51,797 nt of DNA from contig JAAFJE010000028.1 in the NCBI GenBank assembly GCA_013298025.1, forward strand, positions 1 to 51,797, read 5' to 3'. The stretch's first letter is position 1; every line of letters starts with the position of its first letter. A program made the translations under genes and the position numbers. This DNA is from Cytophagales bacterium (lineage in GTDB: Bacteria; Bacteroidota; Bacteroidia; Cytophagales; Spirosomataceae). Shown here one piece after another: positions 18,489-27,620 of this stretch. The notes beneath the pieces are model-generated. The model saw only the letters and a list, made by a program, of their open reading frames with translations, did not search any database and had not been told where the DNA came from.

Positions 18489-18808
18489 TACCCAGTATTT
18501 TAGCGGCATTAGTTGCCAGTATTTTGGCTGTTTATTGCAACAGCATTGCCGAGGCAGTTCATTTTGCTTTGTTGATTACCTTCGTATGTGCCTTGGGTTT
18601 AGGTTTCTGGCAATATAAAAAAGGGTGGATTACAGCCCTATTGCTTATGGCAGGCATCGTATCGGGGTATTTTATTGTACCCTTGCTTCACTTGGCTGTA
18701 CACAACCAAGCCACTTTTAGTTTTCTTTCTTTTATTTCACCCTTTCCCTGTTTGTTTGGGGGGCTGATGGGGTCTTATTTTAGAAAAATCGGTACAATTG
18801 CGTCATAA
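18485..18808 (+). CDS. Small hydrophobic membrane protein
   Basis: A 107-residue, almost wholly hydrophobic protein with three or four predicted membrane helices (about 3-20, 26-43, 50-70 and 78-100). Basic residues YKKG and YFRK fall between or after them. No family was recognised. The ATG overlaps the dtd stop (ATGA), so it is the coupled last gene of the ybaB-dtd cluster; a functional link to dtd is not implied by anything seen. Confidence 0.65.
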   Translation: MIPSILAALVASILAVYCNSIAEAVHFALLITFVCALGLGFWQYKKGWITALLLMAGIVSGYFIVPLLHLAVHNQATFSFLSFISPFPCLFGGLMGSYFRKIGTIAS

Positions 18809-18824
18809 TCAGTAAAAGCAAGAG

Positions 18825-18857
18825 GTCGGAGTTGAGAAGGATTTTCAAAACTCCGAC
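18825..18857. terminator. Hairpin between convergent genes
   Basis: A 9-bp stem (GTCGGAGTT / AACTCCGAC) with a 15-base loop sits in the 63-base gap between the membrane protein and the leftward lipoprotein gene. U-tracts are poor. Confidence 0.45.
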
Positions 18858-18871
18858 ACAACTCAACCCCA

Positions 18872-19636
18872 TTAGTGTTTGGGCATTTGTTTTTCTTCGA
18901 CTTGTTTGTACAATTTATTGCCTTGTGCTTTATCGAAACTAGGTTTCTCAAATACTGAAAGTTGTTTAATTACAGGATTGAGTTTTTGGATAGAAGCGTG
19001 TTGTACATCAAACTCTCTTTCTCCTGAAATTTCGGCATATTGCTCAGACGATAAACCGCCATTGTTGCTACTCATATCTTCAAATCTTGCATTCACATTT
19101 TTATCGGCCAATTTTCCGCCTTCCCAACTTACGACACTACCGCCCAAATCCCAGCCAAAGCCCGTGATAGTAAAGGTTTTACCATTTACTTTTACCGCTT
19201 CGGTTAAAGGCATTCCCAAATATAAGCCCGCTTTTGAAGCCCAAGTAGCAGTGATGACAGGCTTGCCATCTTTCAGTTGTAGCCTAGCCAGTACATCTTG
19301 GATTTTTTTGAACTGCTGTCCTTCTTTCCAATAAATCTCTAGTTCCTCGCTTGTATTGGGAAAGAGTTTTGTTACCTCAAAAGTCCCTTCACCCGTTTCG
19401 ACCTTCGCTAATTTTTCGATATTTTTTTCTCCATATTTTGCCACAAGGCCATTATAATCTTGACAAGCAAGCACCTCATCGAGCAGTTTCATTGCACCAA
19501 TAGGCGGCACACTGTCGCCAGGAGCAGTTGCGGAAGACACTTGTAGGCTATCAGATGATTGTTTTTCTTGAGATGTTTGCGTTTGACAACTTCCTAAAAA
19601 TGCCATAACGCAGGCAAAGATACTGATTCTTTTCAT
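18872..19636 (-). CDS. Lipoprotein of unknown function
   Basis: 254 residues beginning with a lipoprotein signal (MKRISIFACVMAFLGSC, Cys17) and a Ser/Thr/Gln-rich linker (QTQTSQEKQSSDSLQVSS). The globular part has alternating strands and a repeated use of KLFPNTSEELEIYW and VNGKTFTITGFGWD; the latter suggests a small beta-rich periplasmic domain. No family recognised. The start at 19636 was chosen because the signal peptide begins there rather than seven codons upstream. Monocistronic as far as can be seen. Confidence 0.7.
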   Translation of the reverse strand: MKRISIFACVMAFLGSCQTQTSQEKQSSDSLQVSSATAPGDSVPPIGAMKLLDEVLACQDYNGLVAKYGEKNIEKLAKVETGEGTFEVTKLFPNTSEELEIYWKEGQQFKKIQDVLARLQLKDGKPVITATWASKAGLYLGMPLTEAVKVNGKTFTITGFGWDLGGSVVSWEGGKLADKNVNARFEDMSSNNGGLSSEQYAEISGEREFDVQHASIQKLNPVIKQLSVFEKPSFDKAQGNKLYKQVEEKQMPKH

Positions 19637-19793
19637 GATTGTTTTTTGGACAGACAATGGTTAATTACAGCCAAACGCCTTTGGAGTACGCTCGCTGTTC
19701 AAATCTAAGCAAAAGCCTGTTGGTTTCAAAAACAGAAGAGATGATTAATGACATTAATCACATTTTCTTCGCTTTTAGGGCATCGTATAATCG

Positions 19794-21215
19794 CTATTCA
19801 TCTTTATTGCTTCGCTGCCAATACCAATAAAAAGGCAAGCCTGTGGCCATCAGTCCAAGACCGATGAGGGCTTCGGAAGGGCGTTCGATAAGGGTGTTGA
19901 ATAGCAGGGCAATGCAAAATAAGATAAAAATGGCTGGTACAAATGGGTATGCTATCACTTTGTAAGGGCGATGTGCGTCGGGCATTTTTTTACGTAAAAT
20001 AAACACGCCTAAAGTGGTTGCTCCATAAAAAATAAAGGCAGCAAACACAAGCATATCGGTAAGTTGGTCGAATGTACCTGAAAGTACCAACAACGACGAC
20101 CATATCGCTTGTACGTACAAAGCCTTCGATGGGGTATTAAATTGTGGGTGAATGTAGTCGAGTCCTTTGAAAAACATCTTGTCTTTCGCCATCGCATAAA
20201 AAAGACGTGAAGCCAGCAGGATTGTGCTACTGGTACAATTGAAAGTGGTAATTAAAATCAAACACGAAATCAGCTTTCCGCCCCAACTGCCCAAAAAGTG
20301 ATTCACCACGGCTACAGCCCCAATGCCATTTTTTTCTTCGTAAATTTTAATAAATTCATCTATGGGCAAAATGTACAGATACACAAAGTTCATGAGCAAG
20401 TACAACGCCATAATCAAAATTGTACCGATGGTAAGAGCCAAGGGCAAATTACGCTGTGGGTTTTTGATTTCGCCCCCAATATAACCAACGCTGTTCCAGC
20501 CTTCATACGCCCAAAAAGCACTCAAACACGCCAACGCTAAGGCTTTGAATAAATTACTGCCTGTCATGGTTTCCGACTGGTAACGAACGCTGTTTTGTTG
20601 CAAATGACTCCAATCGCCTACACTTGACGATAGCCCCAAAATGATAATCAGCAACATCGCTACAAACATGATTAATACAAGGGCATTACTGAGCTTTTCG
20701 CCTAAATTGAGTCCACGGGCATTGAAAACGGTAAGGGCTATGATAAGGGCAATGGCCACAAGTTTTATGCCTAAATTATCAAAAAAATGAAGCCCTAAAA
20801 TACTGATGTCTGAAAGTTCTTGCGAGGAATTGGGAATAGGAATCAGGCTATTGAGCGACTGGGCAAAGACGTATGCCACCGAGGCAATAGAAGCGGTACG
20901 AATCACAGCAAAGTTGGTCCACCCAAAAAGAAAGGCAAAAAAGCGATTATAAATTTTACGATAATACGCAAAATCTCCGCCCGAATCGACCAACATACTG
21001 GCGACTTCGGCAATGCTCAATGTTCCAGCCAAACTGATTAACCCTGCTACTGTCCAAGCAATTAGCACCAAGCTTGGCGATTGTAATTCAAAAGACATAG
21101 GGGCAATTTTCTTGAATACGCCTGTGCCAATCACAGAGCTGATAACAAATACAATGGCAGAGGTAAGGCCAATAGAACGAACTAGCTGTCCTTGATTTTT
21201 GGGAGAATGTTGCAT
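19794..21215 (-). CDS. APC-superfamily amino-acid permease
   Basis: A 473-residue secondary transporter in the inner membrane. The N-terminal consensus is SAIVFVISSVIGTGVF with the unwound TM1 GTGVF motif, then SLAGTLSIAEVASM. About 12 membrane helices are evident. TM6 carries SAFWAYEGWNSVGYIGGEIKNP, the typical APC substrate-site and loop sequence. It most resembles the APA/LAT-like branch; the substrate cannot be told from sequence. Leftward, single gene, divergent from the DUF5916 gene across 199 bases. Confidence 0.93.
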   Translation of the reverse strand: MQHSPKNQGQLVRSIGLTSAIVFVISSVIGTGVFKKIAPMSFELQSPSLVLIAWTVAGLISLAGTLSIAEVASMLVDSGGDFAYYRKIYNRFFAFLFGWTNFAVIRTASIASVAYVFAQSLNSLIPIPNSSQELSDISILGLHFFDNLGIKLVAIALIIALTVFNARGLNLGEKLSNALVLIMFVAMLLIIILGLSSSVGDWSHLQQNSVRYQSETMTGSNLFKALALACLSAFWAYEGWNSVGYIGGEIKNPQRNLPLALTIGTILIMALYLLMNFVYLYILPIDEFIKIYEEKNGIGAVAVVNHFLGSWGGKLISCLILITTFNCTSSTILLASRLFYAMAKDKMFFKGLDYIHPQFNTPSKALYVQAIWSSLLVLSGTFDQLTDMLVFAAFIFYGATTLGVFILRKKMPDAHRPYKVIAYPFVPAIFILFCIALLFNTLIERPSEALIGLGLMATGLPFYWYWQRSNKDE

Positions 21216-21414
21216 ACGGTGGTTTTGGTCGTCGTTTGTTTAATTGTCTAACTCTCAAATTACAGAGGAATAGGCAGATTTACAAATACCTACACCACAA
21301 ATCACCTCGCCTACCCTATACATCCGCAATTCTGAGAGAAAAGATGTGCTTATTTTTACTAGACTAAATGATAGTTACCTTTCATTTTATTATCCAATTA
21401 ACAATTTATAGCTT

Positions 21415-23634
21415 GTGAAAAAATATATACTCCTCTTTTTATTGTCGGTGTTGGGGCTGCAAGAAATCGTTGCTCAAAAAATCAATGAGGCGGTGCAATA
21501 CCACATCAAACCTGCCCGTGGAACAATCGCCATTGATGGAAAACTCGACGATGCCGCTTGGCAACAAACCGAACTTGGCAAAGACTTCTGGATGATTACG
21601 CCTATCGACACCGCTCAAACCAGTGCTCAAACTGATTTTAGGCTGACTTACGACGAAAACTTTTTGTACATTGGTGTGGTTTGTTATGAAAAAATCAAAC
21701 ACAAAGGCTATATCGTAGAATCGCTCAAACGGGACTTTTCTTTTGGCAACAACGACAACCTTTGGGTGATTTTAGAGCCTTTCAACGACCTTACAAATGG
21801 CTTTGTCTTTGGAGCAAATGCCGCAGGAGCACAATTTGATGGCATTATTTCGGAAGGCACAAACCTGAATCCGAACTGGGACAACAAATGGCACTCGGCT
21901 ACTCAATACCTTGGCGATAAATGGATTTTTGAAGCGGCTATTCCTTTCAAAACTTTGCGTTATAAAGCTGGAGAAACCCGTTGGGGACTCAATTTCAGTC
22001 GTTTAGATTTAAAGTCAAATGAAAAATCAAGTTGGGCAAGAATCCCCAAACAGTTTTTTAGCATTACCTTGGCTTATACGGGTGTGTTGGTTTGGGATAC
22101 GCCTCCGCCAACGCCCAAAAGTAATATTTCGGTGATTCCTTATATTTTGACGGGTTTGTCGAAAAATTATACAGATGCTTCTAGCAATACCATAGCCAGA
22201 AAAGACCTAGGCATGGATGCCAAAATTGCCGTATCGTCTGCCCTGAATTTAGACCTGACGGTAAACCCCGATTTTTCGCAGGTGGACGTTGACCAACAAG
22301 TAACCAACCTCGACCGATTTGAGTTATTTTTTCCAGAAAGAAGACAGTTTTTTTTAGAAAACTCAGACTTGTTCAACAATTTTGGTTTCAAAAATATTCG
22401 TCCGTTTTTCTCTCGCCGTATTGGGCTGGGTGTGCCTATTCAGTTTGGGGCGAGGTTGAGTGGCAAAATCAACAACAACTTCCGAATTGGGCTGATGAAT
22501 ATGCAAACAGGAAGCATGGAAAACCAACAACGCCCTGCCCAAAACTTCTCTACCTTGGTTTTACAACACAAATTGTTTGCTCGCTCCAGCATTGGCCTGA
22601 TGCTCCTCAACAAAGAATCGCTTGGCTTTGATGCCAATGCCATGACCAATTATACCAAATTCAACCGCAACATCGGACTCGAATACAACCTTGCTTCGGC
22701 GAGTAATTTGTGGACAGGTAAACTGCTCTTACTCAAATCGTTTAGCCCCATACCTGCCGATGCCAAGGACGAATACGTACAAGCCATGAACCTTACTCAC
22801 AATGGCAAACACCTGATTGTACAATGGCAGTACGAATCTGTAGGCAAAAATTACAACCCCGAAGTAGGCTATGTGCCACGAGTGGGGTATGTCAAAATAG
22901 ACCCCTTGGCTACCTATTTGTTTTATCCTAAAAAGCCTACGAGTCCCATTTTTAGTCATGGACCAACCGTAGAATCCATCCATTTTTGGAATACCCAACA
23001 ACAACACACCGACAACACCAATGTGCTGTTTTATGGCTTCCAGATGAAAGACCGCAGTGCCTTGACACTTTGGACAGCCACCGATTTTGTACGTTTGCAA
23101 AACAAATTCAATCCCATTAATCCTTATGCCAAAGACTTTTATGTGGCAAGCCAAAGCGAACATAGCTGGCGGTCGGCAGGGTTCGATTATACCTCTACGC
23201 CCAAACGGAAGGTAACATTTGCCCTTTCGAGCAGGGTTGGTGGATATTATGGCGAAGGAACACGAACGGCATTTGCAGGTACAGTTGGCTACCGCTTTCA
23301 GCCTTACGTAAGCCTTTCGGTTGGGGGTGATTACAATGCCATTAGGCAAGTATGGGTTGCTAATAGCACAACCCAAGAAATGAGCCGACAATCCGCTAAT
23401 TTTTTGTTGGTTCGCTCCAAAATAGACATTACTTTCAGCAATACACTGTATTGGACAACCTATTTTCAGTACAACGAACAGCAAAAAAATGTCAACCTCA
23501 ACACCCGTTTGCAGTGGCGATACAAGCCTGCATCCGACCTTTTTTTGGTTTATACCGACAACTACGTACCCGAAATTTTTGGTATCAAAGACCGCTCTAT
23601 CGTACTAAAATTGACCTATTGGTGGAACGCCTAA
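21415..23634 (+). CDS. DUF5916 outer-membrane protein with CBM9-like domain
   Basis: A 739-residue exported protein common in Bacteroidota. A signal peptide (MKKYILLFLLSVLGLQEIVAQ) follows a GTG start. A family-9-like carbohydrate-binding domain (about 35-210) has the hallmark IDGKLDDAAWQQ and WIFEAAIPFKTLRY. The rest (about 230-739) is a DUF5916 region with LDLTVNPDFSQVDVDQQ and FFPERRQFFLENSD, and many alternating amphipathic strands ending in YWWNA, consistent with an outer-membrane beta-barrel. Ligand unknown. Single gene ending at a long hairpin. Confidence 0.88.
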   Translation: MKKYILLFLLSVLGLQEIVAQKINEAVQYHIKPARGTIAIDGKLDDAAWQQTELGKDFWMITPIDTAQTSAQTDFRLTYDENFLYIGVVCYEKIKHKGYIVESLKRDFSFGNNDNLWVILEPFNDLTNGFVFGANAAGAQFDGIISEGTNLNPNWDNKWHSATQYLGDKWIFEAAIPFKTLRYKAGETRWGLNFSRLDLKSNEKSSWARIPKQFFSITLAYTGVLVWDTPPPTPKSNISVIPYILTGLSKNYTDASSNTIARKDLGMDAKIAVSSALNLDLTVNPDFSQVDVDQQVTNLDRFELFFPERRQFFLENSDLFNNFGFKNIRPFFSRRIGLGVPIQFGARLSGKINNNFRIGLMNMQTGSMENQQRPAQNFSTLVLQHKLFARSSIGLMLLNKESLGFDANAMTNYTKFNRNIGLEYNLASASNLWTGKLLLLKSFSPIPADAKDEYVQAMNLTHNGKHLIVQWQYESVGKNYNPEVGYVPRVGYVKIDPLATYLFYPKKPTSPIFSHGPTVESIHFWNTQQQHTDNTNVLFYGFQMKDRSALTLWTATDFVRLQNKFNPINPYAKDFYVASQSEHSWRSAGFDYTSTPKRKVTFALSSRVGGYYGEGTRTAFAGTVGYRFQPYVSLSVGGDYNAIRQVWVANSTTQEMSRQSANFLLVRSKIDITFSNTLYWTTYFQYNEQQKNVNLNTRLQWRYKPASDLFLVYTDNYVPEIFGIKDRSIVLKLTYWWNA

Positions 23635-23656
23635 GTTGAAGAAGTATGTCTGATGA

Positions 23657-23704
23657 CATTCCCTCAAGATAGCTTTGTTTTAACAAAACTACCTTGAGGG
23701 AATG
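23657..23704 (+). terminator. Long hairpin after the DUF5916 gene
   Basis: A 16-bp stem with one mismatch (CATTCCCTCAAGATAG / CTACCTTGAGGGAATG) encloses a loop that can itself pair (GTTTT/AAAAC). It is 22 bases past the stop and probably marks the transcript end. Confidence 0.6.
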
Positions 23705-23824
23705 CTAAAATATAGCTTTACATCCGCCAGCAGTAGTATCCTTTATACACCTACACTTAAACGATTACCTGATTTTGCATATTTCTTATCTGTTTTTGCG
23801 TAATAAAATCTCCTCTTTATAGCA

Positions 23825-23832
23825 TATTTTTG
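23825..23832 (+). promoter_or_regulatory. Bacteroidota -7 element for the thiolase operon
   Basis: TATTTTTG matches TAnnTTTG and lies 40 bases before the ATG at 23872. A TTTTTG run at 23793-23798 is a possible -33 element, but its 26-base spacing is longer than usual. Confidence 0.4.
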
Positions 23833-23871
23833 TACTTTAATATAAAAAAATAAAAATATTCCTACAAAAGT

Positions 23872-25059
23872 ATGTTAAATTATACCTATATTTTGTCGGC
23901 TTCTCGTACTCCGATGGGCAGTTACGGGGGCAGTTTGGCAACGCTTTCGGCCACTACGCTCGGAAGTCTGAGTATCAAAGATGCCGTAAAAAAAGCCCAA
24001 ATAAACCCTGCCGATATTGAAGCAGTGGTCATGGGCAATGTGTTGTCGGCCAACCTCGGACAAGCCCCTGCTCGACAAGCAGCGATGGCAGCAGGATTGC
24101 CCGATACTGTATGTGCCACGACCGTCAATAAGGTATGTGCTTCGGGCATGAAGGCCATTCAAATCCTTGCCAACGACATCGCCTTGGGCAATGTATCGGT
24201 GGGCATTGCTGGCGGTATGGAAAGTATGTCGCAAGTGCCACATTATATGCCTCATGCTCGTTTTGGATTGGGATATGGCAACAACCTGCTGATAGATGGC
24301 CTAGCCAAAGACGGCTTGACCGATGTATATAACCAAACCTCTATGGGCGTTTCGGCCGATAAAACAGCCGAAAAATATGCGATTTCGAGAGCAGCACAAG
24401 ACGATTTTGCTGAAATGTCGTACCGAAAAGCCGCCAACGCTTGGGCTGAGGGGCATTTTGAAGCGGAAACAGTGGCGGTATCTGTACCACAAAAGAAAGG
24501 CGAGCCTCGCATCGTACAACAAGACGAAGCTTATACCAAGGCTAATTTTGAAAAAATGCGGACGCTTAAACCTGCTTTTTCACCCAATGGTACAGCCACG
24601 GCCGCCAATGCTAGTCCGATGAACGACGGGGCTAGTGCCTTGGTATTGGCAAGCGAAAGTTATGTAAAAATGCAGGCGATAACGCCCTTGGCTCGTATCG
24701 TAGCATACGCCGAAGCCGAACACGACCCTATGTTTTTTACAACAGCCCCCATCGTTGCTGCCCAAAAAGCATTACAAAAAGCCAAGCTTCATCTCGACGA
24801 TATAGCTTATTTTGAAGTAAACGAAGCCTTTGCCGTAGTGGCATTGGCATTTATACAAGCCTTGGGCATTGCCCCCGAAAAGGTAAATCATTGGGGCGGA
24901 GCAGTTGCCTTGGGGCATCCTTTGGGTAGCTCAGGCAGTAGAATTGTGGTAACGCTTGCCCATCTTTTACAACAAAAACAAGCAAAATACGGCCTAGCGG
25001 CTATTTGCAATGGCGGTGGTGGAGCTAGTGCCTTGATTATAGAAAATCCAAACGTATGA
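23872..25059 (+). CDS. Acetyl-CoA C-acetyltransferase (thiolase)
   Basis: Reversibly condenses two acetyl-CoA to acetoacetyl-CoA. The 395-residue product has the full thiolase set: acyl-enzyme C89 in NKVCASGM, the NEAFAVV block, H349 in GHPLGSSG, and C379 in CNGGGGAS. With the CoA-transferase that overlaps its stop codon by four bases (ATGA), it would form a two-gene pathway between acetoacetate and acetyl-CoA. Direction (ketone-body use versus branched-chain or fatty-acid catabolism) cannot be decided from sequence. Confidence 0.95.
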   Translation: MLNYTYILSASRTPMGSYGGSLATLSATTLGSLSIKDAVKKAQINPADIEAVVMGNVLSANLGQAPARQAAMAAGLPDTVCATTVNKVCASGMKAIQILANDIALGNVSVGIAGGMESMSQVPHYMPHARFGLGYGNNLLIDGLAKDGLTDVYNQTSMGVSADKTAEKYAISRAAQDDFAEMSYRKAANAWAEGHFEAETVAVSVPQKKGEPRIVQQDEAYTKANFEKMRTLKPAFSPNGTATAANASPMNDGASALVLASESYVKMQAITPLARIVAYAEAEHDPMFFTTAPIVAAQKALQKAKLHLDDIAYFEVNEAFAVVALAFIQALGIAPEKVNHWGGAVALGHPLGSSGSRIVVTLAHLLQQKQAKYGLAAICNGGGGASALIIENPNV

Positions 25060-26453
25060 ACAAATTAGTAACAAATGCACAGGAAGCCATACACGACATA
25101 GCCGATGGTGCTGTGCTGATGCTCGGTGGCTTTGGGCTGTGTGGCATTCCCGAAAATTGTATCGCTGCCTTAGTAGCCAAAGGCGTAAAAGAGTTGACTT
25201 GTATTTCTAATAATGCAGGGGTTGATAATTTTGGCATTGGGCTGATGCTCCAACAACGCCAAGTAAAAAAGATGATTTCATCGTATGTAGGTGAAAATAA
25301 GGAGTTTGAACGACAGTTGCTTTCGGGTGAACTTGAAGTAGAACTCATCCCACAAGGCACATTGGCCGAGCGGATTCGTTCGGGTGGAGCAGGGATTCCA
25401 GCGTTTTTTACCCCAGCAGGCGTAGGAACAGAAGTAGCCGAGGGCAAAGAAATACGAGAATTTCATGGAAAAAAATACTTGTTGGAATCGTGGTTACGGG
25501 CCGATTTTGCCATCATCAAAGCTTGGAAAGGCGATACCGCCGGCAACCTCATCTTTAAAGGAACGGCTCGTAATTTTAACCAAATGATGGCGGCGGCTGG
25601 GGCAATTACCATTGCCGAAGTAGAGGAATTAGTGCCAGCAGGAACCTTAGACCCCAACGATATTCATGTGCCGGGGATTTATGTGCAAAGAATTTTTCAG
25701 GGTTCGGCGTATGAAAAACGCATCGAACAACGCACCATTCGCATCGAAAACACCGCCAATACCACAAGTACCACCACAACGACCAGCACTAGCAAAGGAC
25801 TCGACAAGCACCAAATTGCCAAACGTATTGCCCAAGAACTCCAAGACGGCTATTATGTCAACCTTGGTATCGGCATCCCGACGCTAGTAGCCAATTATAT
25901 CCCCGAAGGAATGCAGGTTACGCTACAGTCGGAGAATGGTTTGTTGGGGATTGGGCCATTTCCAACCGAAGCCGACATCGACCCCGATTTGATTAACGCA
26001 GGCAAACAAACCGTAACCATGCAAGCAGGGTCGTCGTTGTTTAGTTCTGCCGAAAGTTTTGCCATGATACGAGGCGAACACGTGGACTTGACGATTTTGG
26101 GAGCAATGGAAGTTTCGGAAAATGGCGACATTGCCAACTGGAAAATTCCTAACAAAATGGTCAAAGGCATGGGCGGTGCGATGGACTTGGTGGCTTCTGC
26201 CAAAAACATCATCGTAGCGATGCAACACGTGAGTAAAGATGGGAAATCGAAATTACTCCCTTCCTGTTCGTTGCCCCTGACGGGCATCGCTTGTGTGAAA
26301 AAGATTGTTACAGAATTGGGCGTATTTGAAGTTGTGCCAACGGGCGGTTTCAAACTGTTAGAAATAGCCCCCCAAGTGAGCATCGACGAAGTAAAAGCCG
26401 CCACAGCAGGCAAATTAATCGTTGAAGGCGATATTCCAGTGATTGCACTTTAA
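25056..26453 (+). CDS. Fused succinyl-CoA:3-ketoacid CoA-transferase (subunits A+B)
   Basis: Moves CoA from succinyl-CoA to acetoacetate (or a related 3-keto acid). The 465 residues join what are separate ScoA and ScoB chains in many bacteria. The A part (about 1-228) has GGFGLCGIPENCI and AGIPAFFTPAGVGT. A Thr/Ser-rich linker follows at about 232-250. The B part (about 252-465) contains GIGIPTLVANYIPEG and the catalytic glutamate E293 in SENGLLG. The fusion order A-B is the same as in mitochondrial SCOT. Translationally coupled to the thiolase; followed by a strong terminator. Confidence 0.93.
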   Translation: MNKLVTNAQEAIHDIADGAVLMLGGFGLCGIPENCIAALVAKGVKELTCISNNAGVDNFGIGLMLQQRQVKKMISSYVGENKEFERQLLSGELEVELIPQGTLAERIRSGGAGIPAFFTPAGVGTEVAEGKEIREFHGKKYLLESWLRADFAIIKAWKGDTAGNLIFKGTARNFNQMMAAAGAITIAEVEELVPAGTLDPNDIHVPGIYVQRIFQGSAYEKRIEQRTIRIENTANTTSTTTTTSTSKGLDKHQIAKRIAQELQDGYYVNLGIGIPTLVANYIPEGMQVTLQSENGLLGIGPFPTEADIDPDLINAGKQTVTMQAGSSLFSSAESFAMIRGEHVDLTILGAMEVSENGDIANWKIPNKMVKGMGGAMDLVASAKNIIVAMQHVSKDGKSKLLPSCSLPLTGIACVKKIVTELGVFEVVPTGGFKLLEIAPQVSIDEVKAATAGKLIVEGDIPVIAL

Positions 26454-26480
26454 GCCAACAGCCAAGTATTTTCATTTGTA

Positions 26481-26516
26481 GAGCTATGTTTTGGAGAAAC
26501 ATAGCTCTATTTTTTT
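26481..26516 (+). terminator. Terminator of the thiolase/CoA-transferase operon
   Basis: An 11-bp perfect stem (GAGCTATGTTT / AAACATAGCTC) with a TGGAG loop is followed by a T-rich tract of nine bases. Confidence 0.9.
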
Positions 26517-26835
26517 GCTCCTGCAATACGCAGGAAGGTTTCATCACACGATATTTTGCTCCTGCAATACGCAGGAAGGTTTTATCACACAATATTTTGT
26601 TCCTGCAATACGCAGGAAGGTTTCATCACGCAATGTTTTGCTCCTGCAAGTTGCAGGAAGGTTTCATCACGCAATGTTTTGCTCCTGCAAGTTGCAGGAA
26701 GGTTTCACCACACAATGTTTTGCTCCTGCAAGTTGCAGGAAGGTTTCATCACGCAATGTTTTGCTCCTGCAAGTTGCAGGAAGGTTTCACCACATAATGT
26801 TTTGCTCCTGCAAGTTGCAGTAAGGTTTCATCACA
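26517..26835. repeat. Eight-unit 41-bp tandem repeat with palindromic core
   Basis: Units begin at 26517, 26558, 26599, 26640, 26681, 26722, 26763 and 26804, exactly 41 bases apart. Each contains a palindrome: CCTGCAATACGCAGG in units 1-3 and CCTGCAAGTTGCAGG (7-bp arms) in units 4-8, followed by AAGGTTTCAYCAC. Units 4+5 and 6+7 share an alternating pattern (TCATCACG, TCACCACA/T), implying a later 82-bp duplication. The last unit decays. Because 41 is not a multiple of three and no stops occur, all three forward frames stay open; these are not genes. No spacers, so not CRISPR. Confidence 0.9.
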
Positions 26836-26918
26836 AACTCACGGCATTACTTTTAGTAAATTTTGAGAAGAAGAGAGGTATTTGTTAGTCATGTCATGAG
26901 TTTGCCTTTGTTTTTTTT

Positions 26919-27084
26919 AAACCTCGTAGAGGTGAAATGTTTGTAGTCATTAATCATAGAACGATATATCTCCAGCCCCAACGGGGCGAAATATTTCACC
27001 CCGTTGGGGCTAGAGGTAAACAAATTATACTTTCCTGCTACCGTAGCGACGGCCGCAAAGATTTCGTTCCTAACGGAACTATTA
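26919..27084 (+). repeat. Multi-hairpin element, copy A1
   Basis: Ordered parts: hairpin CCTCGTAGAGG, then GAAATGTTTG and an AT linker; a large palindrome at 26974-27011 (arms AGCCCCAACGGGGC / CCCCGTTGGGGCT around GAAATATTTC); a second linker; then CTACCGTAGCGACGG joined through GCAAAGATTTCG to the hairpin TTCCTAACGGAA. Here the first dumbbell lacks its ACCGTCGC partner arm. Open frames across it are artefacts. Confidence 0.85.
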
Positions 27085-27126
27085 AATTGTTTCCGCCTTT
27101 ATTAGCGTTTTTTCTAACAAGGTTTT

Positions 27127-27296
27127 AAAACCTCGTAGAGGTGAAATCTTTGCGACCGTCGCTACGGTAGCAGTTATCATAAAACAATATAACACCCTCC
27201 AGCCCCAACGGGGCAAAATATTACGCCCCGTTGGGGCTGGAGGTAAACAAATTATACTTTTTCCTGCTATTAATATTTCGTTCCTAACGGAACTAT
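27127..27296 (+). repeat. Multi-hairpin element, copy A2
   Basis: Same element as A1, here with the complete first dumbbell (CCTCGTAGAGG, GAAATCTTTGC, ACCGTCGCTACGGT). The central palindrome at 27201-27238 has AAAATATTAC in place of GAAATATTTC. The third dumbbell has lost its ACCGTAGC arm and keeps TTCCTAACGGAA. It is joined to A1 and A3 by a repeated spacer (TTTCCGCCTTTATT... to ...AACAAGGTTTTAAAACC). Confidence 0.85.
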
Positions 27297-27340
27297 TAAA
27301 TTGTTTCCGCCTTTATTGGCGTTTTTCTAACAAGGTTTTA

Positions 27341-27502
27341 AAACCTCGTAGAGGTGAAATGTTTGTAGTCATTAATCATAGAACGATATATCTCCAGCCC
27401 CAACGGGGCGAAATATTTCACCCCGTTGGGGCTGGAGGTAAACAAACAATATTCTTCTGCTACAGTAGCGACGGCCGCAAATATTTCGTTCCTACGGAAC
27501 TA
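27341..27502 (+). repeat. Multi-hairpin element, copy A3
   Basis: Nearly identical to A1 over its first ~95 bases (422 bases downstream), with the central palindrome at 27396-27433. The third dumbbell pairs CTACAGTAGCGACGG with a shortened TTCCTACGGAA. A further small module (CTCCTACGGAG after CAATATTTTA) follows near 27532-27555. Confidence 0.85.
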
Positions 27503-27620
27503 TGCTTATCTTTGATTAGAATAATTCTACCAATATTTTACTCCTACGGAGTATTTTATTTTCGTCTCGCTGTTCAAAGTTGAAGGAAGGCTTTGAACAA
27601 TAACCCCTTAAAACATTATC

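Noticed and set aside
26517-26835. CRISPR-like array
   Set aside because: Units are contiguous with no unique spacers, and no cas gene is nearby.
26486-26888. Three overlapping rightward open frames of ~100 residues rich in Cys, Gln and Phe
   Set aside because: They are the 41-bp repeat read in three frames; the period is not a multiple of three and the same peptides recur in every frame.
26937-27583. Two open frames with the peptide PQRGEIFHPVG
   Set aside because: They run through the palindromic multi-hairpin elements A1 and A3 and have no independent support.
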